The notes under the pieces are model-generated. The model saw only the letters and a list, made by a program, of their open reading frames with translations. It made no database searches and had not been told where the DNA came from. A stretch of 38,784 nt of DNA from Candidatus Electryonea clarkiae (GTDB taxonomy: Bacteria; Electryoneota; Electryoneia; Electryoneales; Electryoneaceae): positions 1 through 38,784 of the forward strand of contig JAVCCM010000184.1 in the NCBI GenBank assembly GCA_030765455.1, given 5' to 3'. This document shows positions 15,062-23,715 of the stretch, piece after piece. Made by a program: the position numbers and the translations under genes. Position 1 is the first letter of the stretch; each line of letters opens with the position of its first letter.

Positions 15062-16495
15062 ATGTTCTCGATTCGATGGTCTTTGATTTTTATCCTTACT
15101 CTGTTCTTACTTACGTTGGGATGTGAAAAAGATGACAGTACCAGTATCCAGAATCTGTCTCCTGAAACACCCTGCGAACCTAATCCAGTTAATTATGCTG
15201 ATGCTGAACCTATCATGTTAAGTTTACGCTGGCAATGCTCTGATCCTGAAGATGATTCATTAACTTATGATTTATATTTTGGATTGGAAAATCAATTAAC
15301 ATTAATTATTTCAAAATTCAGTGAAAACAGCTATCAGTTAGACGAACTTGCTTTTGAGGCAACATATTCCTGGAAAGTAGTTGCTTATGACACGGAAGGA
15401 AATTCGATTGAAGGACCTGCATGGAAATTTACAACGGGATCTAATTCTCCACCCTCTGTGCCTTCAGAACCGATACCTCGAGACGGAAGCACGGACATTG
15501 AAATTCCCATGACTCTTTTTTGGAGTTGCCAGGATTCCGATAGTAATGCACTGAAATATGATCTTTTTATTGGGATCACATCACCACCACCACCACTCTA
15601 TAGTTCAGGAATCGAAAATAATTCTGTAACGCTTGATCATCTTGCTGAAGGTGTGACATATTTCTGGAAGATCAAGGCTTATGACTCATATGAGCTTAGC
15701 ACAGAGAGCCCTGAGTGGACTTTCACAACTTTAGGCAATCAACCTCCAATTCCCCCATCATTTCCTTTCCCGGAAGATGGAGCCGTTGATCAAGACATTT
15801 CATTCAGAACGTCATGGTCATGCAATGACCCAGATGACGATTCAGTGAATTATGATATTTATCTTGGACAGTCAATTGGTGATCTGGAATTATTACAATC
15901 CCGTCTAACAGATTCAACCGCAGTATTGTTCCTTTTAGATGAGAATACTACCTATTACTGGAGAGTAATTGCATATGATTCTGATTACGATACTACTGAG
16001 GGTTCGATATGGTCATTCACAACAAGCATAGCTTCTGAATTGATACCTTTAGCTATTGGCAATACATGGTACTACTCCACAACCGGTGGAATCATTACAT
16101 ACTCCAACTCTACCTCTATGTCTCTAAATAACAGTGAATGGTATAATATTTATGGCGAACCTGATCCTGTTTACCTTGTTCAGAATTGTGGTGATGGTTT
16201 CTATGATCAGGATATTGGGAACGGATCTGGTCCGAGATTGTTGTGGAAATATCCGGTTGAGTTAAATGAATCGTGGACATATTCAGATATTATTGAATTT
16301 GAAGTGTCATGTATTTCTACATCTGAAACTGTCTATGTTACAGCAGGGGTGTTCTCAGGTTGCATCAAGTACCAGTTTTCCCATGGGGATAATATTGCGT
16401 TCCACTGGATAAAACCGGGTCTGGGATACGTAAAGAGAGATTTGGGCGGTGGTTCTGTACAAGTACTTATATCATACAGTATTAATGTAGAATAA
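15062..16495 (+). CDS. Lipoprotein with three FN3-like repeats
   Basis: 477 residues from the ATG at 15062, preferred over 15038 because AGGAAAG lies 6-12 bases before it. Residues 1-20 are a short signal sequence with a lipobox-like end (LLTLGC), so the mature protein should be lipid-anchored, though the -3 position (Thr) is atypical. Three homologous repeats of about 95 residues follow (about 30-125, 126-220, 221-315). Each has the pattern P..P.P.DG..d...l.W.c.DpdddsL.YDly.G, then T.Y.WkviAyD...s.eg..W.FTT, as in FN3/Ig-like surface proteins. The C-terminal about 160 residues (LAIGNTWYYSTTGG...GLGYVKRDLGG) form a beta domain often seen after such repeats. Likely extracytoplasmic and ligand-binding; function unknown. 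Confidence 0.8.
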   Translation: MFSIRWSLIFILTLFLLTLGCEKDDSTSIQNLSPETPCEPNPVNYADAEPIMLSLRWQCSDPEDDSLTYDLYFGLENQLTLIISKFSENSYQLDELAFEATYSWKVVAYDTEGNSIEGPAWKFTTGSNSPPSVPSEPIPRDGSTDIEIPMTLFWSCQDSDSNALKYDLFIGITSPPPPLYSSGIENNSVTLDHLAEGVTYFWKIKAYDSYELSTESPEWTFTTLGNQPPIPPSFPFPEDGAVDQDISFRTSWSCNDPDDDSVNYDIYLGQSIGDLELLQSRLTDSTAVLFLLDENTTYYWRVIAYDSDYDTTEGSIWSFTTSIASELIPLAIGNTWYYSTTGGIITYSNSTSMSLNNSEWYNIYGEPDPVYLVQNCGDGFYDQDIGNGSGPRLLWKYPVELNESWTYSDIIEFEVSCISTSETVYVTAGVFSGCIKYQFSHGDNIAFHWIKPGLGYVKRDLGGGSVQVLISYSINVE

Positions 16496-16504
16496 GGTAA
16501 GATA

Positions 16505-16771
16505 ATGCATTTTATTATTCCATTGTTTGGTTTTTATTTGCTTTTGTTTTCCGGTTTTCCTGGCGGGAGATGGATGCCTCTTCGTGGTGCAATGCCCGGA
16601 CCCTGGATCAGCGCTCACCCAATTATTGGAAGAATTGCAGGTGTTTGTTTTGTTATAGCTTTTTTGGTTGGGGAATCAGAAACATTTTCATCACTTCTAT
16701 TTATTTTTCTCATACTTGGCCTGGTACTCATGGTGACCGGGATGATAGTGGCGGCGAGTTCAAGGAAGTGA
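16505..16771 (+). CDS. Small integral membrane protein
   Basis: 88 residues, mostly hydrophobic, with three likely membrane segments (about 2-18, 41-56, 62-83) and a short basic end SSRK. An AAGGT lies shortly before the ATG, and the start is only nine bases after the lipoprotein stop, so the two genes probably share a transcript. No family recognised. It ends ten bases from the stop of the convergent SprA-related gene. Confidence 0.65.
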   Translation: MHFIIPLFGFYLLLFSGFPGGRWMPLRGAMPGPWISAHPIIGRIAGVCFVIAFLVGESETFSSLLFIFLILGLVLMVTGMIVAASSRK

Positions 16772-16781
16772 GTAAAACTAA

Positions 16782-17645
16782 TTAATCAAGCTGTTCTTTT
16801 TTCAGGATATAATTGGAGTTGTTGTCTTTGTAAGAACTGATAGCGGATTTTATTCGTTGATTCTCAAACTTCCTGTCCATTATCCCTGTGTCTTTATCAT
16901 CCTGTTTTTCATGCTCTTCGATCTCTTTTCTTGCCTTACTTGCTTCCTGCCCTGCTTCAAATGCAATTTGAGAACTTTGAGGAGTAACCGCTCCGCCAGC
17001 CCTGGCAGCACGTTCGGCTCGTTCTGCATTCCTGAGCCGTTTCTCAGGGGTCCTTCCTTCACGTACTCTGATATTTGTATGTCCTTCGACAGCATATTGT
17101 TTGCCGTCAGGTCCAATCTCATACCTGTAAACCGGGGTACCATCGGTTAAATTACCGGCGAGTCTTTGATGCTCTTGTTCACGTTCACGGACTTTTTTGT
17201 CGCGTTCCTTCAGGTCCCTGATCTTTTCTTTTTCTTCCGCATCACGCATGTTTCCGACAATCTCAAAACCGACCTTCATTACAGTTTCGTCCTTCTTCGC
17301 CTGGACAACTTTCGGGTCTTCTTCAGGGTCGGTTTCAGTAGTATTGGAATCAGAATCTACATGTTTATCCGGCTCAATACTTTCACTGTGAGGATTGGAA
17401 TGATCTTTCAAATATTTATCTGCAAGTCGTTGAGCAAGAGGTGATATTTCAATAATCTCACTGGAGGCATCACCGATTGAAACATGATTAGATTGACCAC
17501 CGGCAGGGTAGCCCGGATCCTCGGTTTCCTGCATATCAGCAACAACCTGTAAACCTTGGTTTATTGTTGATGCGTTGATTGACAAACCGGTCGGTAGAGA
17601 TGAACCGACAGCAGTCAGAACATTATAGGTACTTAATGGTCTCAT
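16782..17645 (-). CDS. SprA-related protein with altered HExxH motif
   Basis: A 287-residue, highly charged protein. Residues about 140-235 match the SprA-related putative metallopeptidase family: LKERDKKVREREQEHQRLAG, then VYRYEIGPDGKQYAVEGHTNI, then a helical EKRLRNAERAERAARAGG. Family members normally read VRxHExAH at the zinc site; here it is VREREQEH (about 152-159), so the first zinc-binding His is Arg while Glu and the second His remain. The enzyme is therefore probably inactive or uses other ligands. The N-terminal 110 residues are low-complexity and acidic. A good AAGGGA precedes the ATG. It stands alone between a convergent membrane-protein gene and a repeat-bearing gap. Confidence 0.75.
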   Translation of the reverse strand: MRPLSTYNVLTAVGSSLPTGLSINASTINQGLQVVADMQETEDPGYPAGGQSNHVSIGDASSEIIEISPLAQRLADKYLKDHSNPHSESIEPDKHVDSDSNTTETDPEEDPKVVQAKKDETVMKVGFEIVGNMRDAEEKEKIRDLKERDKKVREREQEHQRLAGNLTDGTPVYRYEIGPDGKQYAVEGHTNIRVREGRTPEKRLRNAERAERAARAGGAVTPQSSQIAFEAGQEASKARKEIEEHEKQDDKDTGIMDRKFENQRIKSAISSYKDNNSNYILKKEQLD

Positions 17646-18137
17646 ATATTCCCTTGCATTAAAGCTCTCGGTAGAGCTCCTTATTATATTATCGGAGAAA
17701 TCAGGTTTAGCTGGAGTAATTCAAATGCAGATATTATTGCTCTGAAATGAAATTGTCTTAACTTAGCGGGATGGTGATATTGCGCGGGAATTATAGTTAG
17801 ATTGATCAGAATTGGCGTAGTTCACAATTTCTTGAAAGTTTTGCCTCGTTAGTACAATACACATACTTGAACGGTTTCTTGATCAGCAGTACTTAAAAGA
17901 AAAACCACAAAGTACTCAAAGAATTCGCAAAGAGCACGGAGATTGTCTTTGTGATCTTAATGCATACTTTGTGTTCTCTGCGGTTTGTTGTTTTCTTTTT
18001 GACTGATCGACTCTAAGTCTCTGATAATTACTTTATCATTAACACATTGAATAACCAGATTTTTGTAATAAACATGACGAAATACTTTCAAGAACCAGTA
18101 TAGTACATTGTCAAACCTGTAGTGAGGAGTAACGCTT
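17646..18137. other. Intergenic region with palindromic repeat
   Basis: No convincing gene; the leftward open frame at 17957-18178 runs through the repeat and has no family features. The stretch holds the imperfect palindrome at 17902-17985. A GAGGAG at 18124-18129 is the ribosome-binding site of the next gene. Confidence 0.55.
17902..17985. repeat. Imperfect palindromic CAAAG-type repeat (MITE-like)
   Basis: The left end AAACCACAAAGTACTCAAAG matches, inverted, the right end, which on the minus strand reads AAACCGCAGAGAACACAAAG. The ends are therefore terminal inverted repeats about 20 bases long around an 84-base element, with further CAAAG units inside. This resembles small non-autonomous mobile elements; no coding capacity. 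Confidence 0.65.
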
Positions 18138-18587
18138 TTGAGATTAGTAAAAATTGGGTACGTCAATTCTCCGGTCAAAGAACCGGTGGATCACGGATGG
18201 GGCAGGGTGATCAGTGGTATTATTCTTGAGAAATGCTATCGTACAGGATTAAAAGGATTAAATTCATTTTCTCACCTGGTAATAGTCTTTTATATGCATC
18301 AAGCTGATTTCGATGTGGAAAAGGATATAGTGAGACGACCAAGAGGGTTGCCTGACCTTCCCGAAACCGGAATATTCGCACAGCGTGCACGGCATCGCCC
18401 TAATCCAATCGGAATCACAGCGGTAGAAAACATGGGTATTGAAGACGGTATTCTCAAAGTGAAAGGATTGGATGCTATAGACGGAACGCCGATACTTGAT
18501 ATAAAACCTTATGTCCCAGAATTTGATAAGATTGACGACTTTTCAAACCCGGATTGGGTTGGGAAAATAATGGAAGGATATTTTTAG
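18138..18587 (+). CDS. trmO: TsaA/TrmO-family tRNA N6-methyltransferase
   Basis: A 149-residue single-domain member of the TsaA-like beta-barrel family (TrmO, formerly YaeB), which uses SAM to make m6t6A at position 37 of certain tRNAs. Visible motifs are VKIGYVNSPVKEP, a central GLNSFSHLVIVFYMHQ, the signature GIFAQRARHRPNPIGITAVE (split here for length: QRARHRPNPIG is the key part), and the C-terminal GTPILDIKPYVPEFD. It lacks the C-terminal extension of the E. coli protein and resembles the shorter archaeal type. Translation starts at TTG (18138) with GAGGAG eight bases upstream. It has no obvious operon partner. Confidence 0.87.
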   Translation: MRLVKIGYVNSPVKEPVDHGWGRVISGIILEKCYRTGLKGLNSFSHLVIVFYMHQADFDVEKDIVRRPRGLPDLPETGIFAQRARHRPNPIGITAVENMGIEDGILKVKGLDAIDGTPILDIKPYVPEFDKIDDFSNPDWVGKIMEGYF

Positions 18588-18643
18588 AAAAACGACTCTA
18601 TTTGGATTTACTTCACGACTGGGGGATTTACTGATTTCATTTG

Positions 18644-18730
18644 CGAATTAAAAATATTTTCGTTGATAACTTTACAGTTTCCTCTTATATTTTTTAGAAA
18701 TCGTATCGACTTTGAAGAGCTGCCACAAGT
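18644..18730. repeat. 87-bp duplicated promoter block, copy 2
   Basis: Same length as 14843-14929 and similar throughout; it lies upstream of the 34-residue basic protein gene and contains the promoter at 18663-18691. Confidence 0.75.
18663..18691 (+). promoter_or_regulatory. Sigma-70-type promoter of the small basic protein gene
   Basis: -35 TTGATA (18663-18668), 17-base spacer, -10 TATATT (18686-18691), identical hexamers to the promoter at 14861-14889. Confidence 0.65.
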
Positions 18731-18814
18731 GAGAGGGTATCCGCCTCTATGATCATGAACTAGTTTTCAGTATCTTATTGGAGCGAATATCATCATAAGC
18801 AAGGAGAAATAGAG

Positions 18815-18919
18815 ATGGGCGACAAGGGAAAAAAAGATAAAGGTAAAAGAGAAACACAGAAAAAATCCGTACTTACTCCAAAAGAAAAACGAAAACTGAA
18901 AAAAGAAAAGAAGATTTAG
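18815..18919 (+). CDS. 34-residue highly basic protein
   Basis: A small gene with an excellent ribosome-binding site (AAGGAG at 18801-18806, eight bases before the ATG) and a consensus promoter about 125 bases upstream. The product starts MGDKGKKDKGKRETQKK and ends KEKRKLKKEKKI; about half of its residues are Lys or Arg. Short proteins beginning MGDK and rich in Lys occur in several bacterial phyla without assigned function; nucleic-acid binding is a plausible but unproven guess. The dedicated promoter and ribosome-binding site make it a real gene rather than chance. Confidence 0.7.
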   Translation: MGDKGKKDKGKRETQKKSVLTPKEKRKLKKEKKI

Positions 18920-19188
18920 TAATCACCCGACGTTGTCCCGGTGAACTTTTATCAAGAATGTAGGATGTGAGCCGTTTGCCGGTGGAGGCAATCCATACGG
19001 TCGTTTGAGCATGTGCCCCTGTTACTTGATATCAGGATTTATTATTCGCCTGTTTGACTTTTCTTATATACTTTCACAATTGTAAAACATTTAAATCTCT
19101 TCCTCAATTAACAGATGATAATAGTCTCAAAAATTACTATATTATGATGTTCTATCTGAATGAGAATTCCTTGAGAAGTGGAGGATAT

Positions 19189-20130
19189 ATGGATGGCAAG
19201 CTCAGTTTCCTGAAAAGACCCGCTATGAAGATTACTACAATTCTATTTATAATATTTACAATTATATCATGTTCAACTGTTGCTTATTCGCAAGCCGGTG
19301 GTTTTGGAGATCCATCCAACATGGTTGGTATCTGGAAGATGATACTGCAACCCGGCACTCATCTGATATCCTTTCCTATTCTGCCTGACGAGGCAACGGT
19401 CGAGAGCATTATTGGCAATCAACTTCCTGGTGGGGAGGAGTGGGAATCTTCAACACGCATTCTCACAACCGGCACCAACGCTCTACGTGGATCATTCTTC
19501 AGCTCAGCGAACGATGAATGGATTGGTACGCTTCATGATCTTGATTTACGCATAGGTTACTGGCTTATTATCCCTGAAGACTCAGACCCGGTTACAATCA
19601 CGCTTCTCGGCGCCGCATTGGAGGATGAGGAAGTAGCAATGGGAGAAATGCAATCTGGTGTGAATCTTGTCAGTACGGGATTTCCATATCCTACAACTTT
19701 AGCTTCATCAGGACTGGTTCAATCTGGTTTTTCGGGTGCAACATATATTTCGACCTCGGACAGGATATATACCTGGCAAACCGGCAGTCTTCACCCGGTA
19801 TGGTACGATCCTCAGCAGGGATGGCGCGGCACTTCGTTTAGCTTCGAGCCGATGAAGGGTTATATCATCGTGGTCGCTGAAGGGCATAATGGCTTCGACT
19901 GGACTCAGACCCGACCGCAATTTTACAACCAGGGAGCTGGTGGACTAGGTGGGCAGGGTGTGCAAGTTTCGCATGATCTGGATCAATTCATTCTCTCGTC
20001 GCCGGTTTTTGAAAAACCACCCTGGGATAAAGACACTCCTCCTCAAAAGTACCCGGTAAATCGAAGAAAGATAAGAAAAATCCCGGATCCATCTTCTCAA
20101 CCTGTTAAAGGTGGGAGGGAAGAAAGATGA
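19189..20130 (+). CDS. Secreted protein with two tandem beta repeats
   Basis: 313 residues from the ATG at 19189, chosen because GGAGG stands just before it and because a signal peptide (MKITTILFIIFTIISCSTVAYSQ at about 13-35) then lies near the N-terminus; the frame continues upstream to 19054 without a signal. Two related segments follow: GTHLISFPILPDEAT...LRIGYWLII (about 53-130) and GVNLVSTGFPYPTTL...MKGYIIVV (about 150-225), each of the 'G.nLiS.P ... GYwi' type common in secreted FCB proteins. The C-terminus is Pro/Lys/Arg-rich without a type IX sorting domain. The stop overlaps the next start (ATGA), so it is the first gene of a two-gene operon and probably a surface partner of that protein. 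Confidence 0.72.
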   Translation: MDGKLSFLKRPAMKITTILFIIFTIISCSTVAYSQAGGFGDPSNMVGIWKMILQPGTHLISFPILPDEATVESIIGNQLPGGEEWESSTRILTTGTNALRGSFFSSANDEWIGTLHDLDLRIGYWLIIPEDSDPVTITLLGAALEDEEVAMGEMQSGVNLVSTGFPYPTTLASSGLVQSGFSGATYISTSDRIYTWQTGSLHPVWYDPQQGWRGTSFSFEPMKGYIIVVAEGHNGFDWTQTRPQFYNQGAGGLGGQGVQVSHDLDQFILSSPVFEKPPWDKDTPPQKYPVNRRKIRKIPDPSSQPVKGGREER

Positions 20131-23100
20131 CCAGATATTCGAATAATCTATCAATCTCTAAGTTATTGATCTCGTTCATTACTATTATCCTGTTTTCTGC
20201 AACAGTTCTTGCGGTTCCCATGCCCTGGCTTGTCAGTAATCTCGATCCGGGAGGTGAGACTACTTTTATCCGTGATACAAATGGTCGGGTAATTCAAAGC
20301 GCAGTTCTTGTTCAATTGATCCTGGATTCAGGAGATGACGGACCCAATCCACCTTCAGCTCAATTTGGATCTTACGGGCAACCTACCGGTAATGATGAAC
20401 TGGTCACTTCAAGGGTATGTTATCCTGCTCCGGGAATTAATCCCAACGGCGGTTTTGCGCTGCTTTATACAATTGACACAGATGATCCTGTCGTCAGTGA
20501 AAATGCAAATGCATTCATTCGAGTATTTGGATCAGCAATACCGGGTAATGAAACTCCCTTTCTTGATTCCGAAATATTTAATGGACCACACTATCCGGCT
20601 GAAGCTCAAACAGTAGTTGTTTTACCTAATAGGATGACAGGTTATATAGGGAATGACAGACCCGAGCTTGAGGCGAATTATGATGAAATTACTGTCAGGG
20701 CGGGTGAAGAAGCTATTTTGGTATTGACTGCAGATGATGACAGCGATGAACTCAGCTTTTCTGTTTTAACCGACCAGTTACCCGGCGGCGAGGAATCTGT
20801 CATACTCACTCAACTGATGGAGACCGTTGCAACAGTTTCATGGATTCCACCATTTGACGCAACCGGAAACCATGATTTAATCTGCTCCGTTACTGACGGA
20901 CAATACACAGCAAGTGTAACCGTCGAAGTTGAGGTTACAGCAGGATCTGATCTGCCGTCAGCATTTCACCTTCTCAGCCCTTTGAATAATGCAGCGTTGT
21001 GGGAGACATCAGGGTTTGAATGGCAGGAGTCAATAGATAGTGAAGATCAATTCGTTCGTTATACACTTTACTGGGCGACAGACGCCAATTTCTCCGACAT
21101 TGACTCAATAGCAAATATTGTTGACACTTATGTGGATTTTGATATTGACACTACTCTGGGAACATTTGGTAAGTCGGGAGAAATTACACCTGGCATGAAA
21201 AAGATATCCGGAACAGAAAGAATCGGGGAAAAGCCAGGATTTGGAATTGAATCAACGAAATCAAATAATCTCTCATCAAAAAAATCTAAATCTGGCGAAC
21301 TCAATCAAAAGAGTCTTCAGGAAAGCAGTAAACAACCTGACAACCTCATTTTATTTGAAGACAGGCAAAAAAAATCTCCAAACACTCTTGCTTCAAATAG
21401 TGAACAACGTTTAAGAAGTAAGAAAAGTAGTCTGCCAGCTGCTAAAGGAATAACTAATACTACCCGTAAAGAAGATGCATTCAATATACGCAAAAGTAAT
21501 CGCAAAGATTTTAATGAGTCTTCTCTTGATGTTGTAGAAGGTGAGACAATCTACTGGTATGTTCGTGCGTATGATCTGGATGATAATGCTCGTGTTTCCG
21601 CTGAAACATGGTCGGCAGTTGCAGAGATCCCTGAACCGCCCGAGATATTTCATCTCTCATCCCCGAATAACCGTTCAAGAATTAGAACACAATCACCGAC
21701 TCTCTCGTGGACAGAAGCCTATGACCCGGATACACGTGACACGGTAATGTATGACCTGATCTGGTCGCTTGATAACTGGGAGACAGTTGATACAATCAGG
21801 AGTATTCCTGACACATTATTCGGGTTGAGTGATCCAAATTATCAGAACCTTCCCGGTGCGGGACGTTTTCAGGATGCATTAAAATCACTTGCGATACAAT
21901 CCGGGGAAGATGACCTGGATGATCTGCCTGATGAATCAACAGTGGTTTGGACAGTAGAAGCGGTCGATGTGACCGGACTTCGTACCGGGGCGCGTGAAAG
22001 ATGGAGTTTCCGTATCTCAATTGAAGATGCTCCGGGTTATTTCAACCTGGCGAGCCCTGCTAATCGGACTCTGTTTTCCAGAATACAACCGGTTCTCCTT
22101 ACATGGACATCCTCTGAAGATCCGGATCCAAATGTTGATCCAATGCGTTATGATGTTCTTGCTACCGGAAATCCCACGCTGACTGATCCACTTGATTTTA
22201 CAATAGCGGCTACCGGAATCGATGAGCCATTTTTCCTTCTACAAGTTGCCGATAATGATGATCAATTATGGCGATGGACAGTGCGAGCGATTTCTGACGA
22301 CGATACAACCTGGGCGACAACAGGCGAACAGGGTTATTCTGAATTCGCAATCTCGGCTCCAGATACACCTGAGCCATTTTCATTGATCAGTCCGGAAGAT
22401 GAGGGAACATCAAGCAGTGCTATGCCGGCTTTAACATGGGCTACACCTGCTGATCCGGATTATTACGATCCGATTATTTATACGATATATTTTTCTACTG
22501 ATGAGTGGGAGTCAACGGACTCTATTTCCTGGATTGCTGATACGGCTTACACCTTTGGTACAGAAACTGATGGAGCTTTGAATCTGAACGGTTCAGAGGA
22601 GAACAGCGAAAAATCGAAAAAAATCCGTCATAATGAGGGAAAATTAAATAAGATTAGTAGTGATGTTGAAGAAACGTTGAGCAATATTAATAGCAAACCG
22701 ATATCGCAATCGTCATTGAAAAAATCAGCCGGGAAAACTGCTCTTAAAATTGATGAACTCGAATTGGATGAATTCGAAGATGGTACGACTGTCCATTGGC
22801 GGGTTTACGCGCAAGACACCAACAGTCCCGGCACTTGGTGCGAACCAGAAAGTGGTTGGAGTTTCCAGGTTCAAATTAATTATCCTCCGACAGCTTTCAA
22901 CCTTGTTTCGCCTGAGAATGAAGAAATAGTTCCGGATTCGATTGTTACTTTCAGGTGGGAGGAGTCTGAAGATCCTGAAGAAACAGTTTTAACCTACCGG
23001 TTGATGATTGCCGATAATCCCTATTTTGACGATCCTCAAATTATAGAAACGGAAGAAACTTCTGAAAATGTGCTGCTTGAGGACTTTGAGTCCGGGATGC

Positions 23101-23480
23101 TCTGGTGGAAAGTGGCGGCAGAAGATGAGGGTGGTGAGGTTACCGAATCCGACGATATCTGGACAATTGATTTCACCTGGAGTTTTGTTGAGAGGGAACC
23201 GGAACAACTTCCGACAGAGTTCGGATTCAATGCGGTCTATCCAAATCCGTTTAATCCGTCAGTCACCATGATTCTGGCTATACCGAACGATCAACCACTA
23301 TCTATAAAAGTAATAGATATTCTTGGTCGTGAATTGATGCATATCGGACCTGAACGTTTCCAACCGGGTTACCGGAAGATAAACATTGATTTGAAAGGGC
23401 GACCATCCGGGACATACTTCTTGCAGCTTGAAAACAGTTCGGAAATTTTCGCGCAAAGAAGGATTGTTCTTGTCAAATAA
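20127..23480 (+). CDS. Giant secreted FN3-like repeat protein with type IX sorting domain
   Basis: A 1117-residue exported protein. Signal peptide at 1-30 (LLISFITIILFSATVLA). An N-terminal domain (about 31-180) is followed by a cadherin/Ig-like domain (about 185-275). Then come about five FN3-like repeats marked by F.L.SP.n...., W....D.D....Y.i.., and ..V.W.v.A.D (about 280-505, 510-640, 645-745, 750-920, 925-1020). The terminal sorting domain (about 1030-1117) has YPNPFNPS, DILGREL and VLVK. Repeats 1 and 4 carry long Lys/Ser/Asn-rich insertions (about 350-470 and 820-875) at the same loop, just before the VxWxVxAxD strand; repeat 2 has a shorter acidic one. Expected to be surface-attached; adhesion or scaffold role is inference. 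Confidence 0.83.
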   Translation: MTRYSNNLSISKLLISFITIILFSATVLAVPMPWLVSNLDPGGETTFIRDTNGRVIQSAVLVQLILDSGDDGPNPPSAQFGSYGQPTGNDELVTSRVCYPAPGINPNGGFALLYTIDTDDPVVSENANAFIRVFGSAIPGNETPFLDSEIFNGPHYPAEAQTVVVLPNRMTGYIGNDRPELEANYDEITVRAGEEAILVLTADDDSDELSFSVLTDQLPGGEESVILTQLMETVATVSWIPPFDATGNHDLICSVTDGQYTASVTVEVEVTAGSDLPSAFHLLSPLNNAALWETSGFEWQESIDSEDQFVRYTLYWATDANFSDIDSIANIVDTYVDFDIDTTLGTFGKSGEITPGMKKISGTERIGEKPGFGIESTKSNNLSSKKSKSGELNQKSLQESSKQPDNLILFEDRQKKSPNTLASNSEQRLRSKKSSLPAAKGITNTTRKEDAFNIRKSNRKDFNESSLDVVEGETIYWYVRAYDLDDNARVSAETWSAVAEIPEPPEIFHLSSPNNRSRIRTQSPTLSWTEAYDPDTRDTVMYDLIWSLDNWETVDTIRSIPDTLFGLSDPNYQNLPGAGRFQDALKSLAIQSGEDDLDDLPDESTVVWTVEAVDVTGLRTGARERWSFRISIEDAPGYFNLASPANRTLFSRIQPVLLTWTSSEDPDPNVDPMRYDVLATGNPTLTDPLDFTIAATGIDEPFFLLQVADNDDQLWRWTVRAISDDDTTWATTGEQGYSEFAISAPDTPEPFSLISPEDEGTSSSAMPALTWATPADPDYYDPIIYTIYFSTDEWESTDSISWIADTAYTFGTETDGALNLNGSEENSEKSKKIRHNEGKLNKISSDVEETLSNINSKPISQSSLKKSAGKTALKIDELELDEFEDGTTVHWRVYAQDTNSPGTWCEPESGWSFQVQINYPPTAFNLVSPENEEIVPDSIVTFRWEESEDPEETVLTYRLMIADNPYFDDPQIIETEETSENVLLEDFESGMLWWKVAAEDEGGEVTESDDIWTIDFTWSFVEREPEQLPTEFGFNAVYPNPFNPSVTMILAIPNDQPLSIKVIDILGRELMHIGPERFQPGYRKINIDLKGRPSGTYFLQLENSSEIFAQRRIVLVK

Positions 23481-23571
23481 GAGAACTTAAAACTCTGTTA
23501 TCGCTATACAAAGCAGTTATTGCGATGCACGAAGCAATATCCTGAATTGACGTAACTGTATTGATTAATCT

Positions 23572-23656
23572 ATTTCCCTGAAAGGGAAAAATATGAATAG
23601 CCACAGGTGTTAACCTGTGGGACGGAGGTTGAAACAAGACAACCCTGAATGGGTTG
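23572..23656. repeat. Dispersed hairpin-rich repeat, copy 1
   Basis: Contains a TCCC/GGGA hairpin, the landmark ATATGAATAGCC (23591-23602), a perfect stem CCACAGGT/ACCTGTGG (23601-23608 with 23613-23620) and CAACCC/GGGTTG (23640-23656). The same order of landmarks occurs at 34692-34796. It lies between the giant secreted protein gene and ssb. Confidence 0.65.
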
Positions 23657-23715
23657 AACATACTCTTACTATCACAACAGCATTAAACAAAATGTTTTCA
23701 TAGAAGGAATATCAA

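Noticed and set aside
17957..18178. Leftward open frame of 73 codons
   Set aside because: It starts inside the trmO coding region and ends in the palindromic repeat; the composition is not protein-like.
19054..19188. N-terminal extension of the secreted protein at 19189
   Set aside because: No ribosome-binding site, and it would bury the signal peptide 55 residues inside the protein; GGAGG precedes the ATG at 19189.
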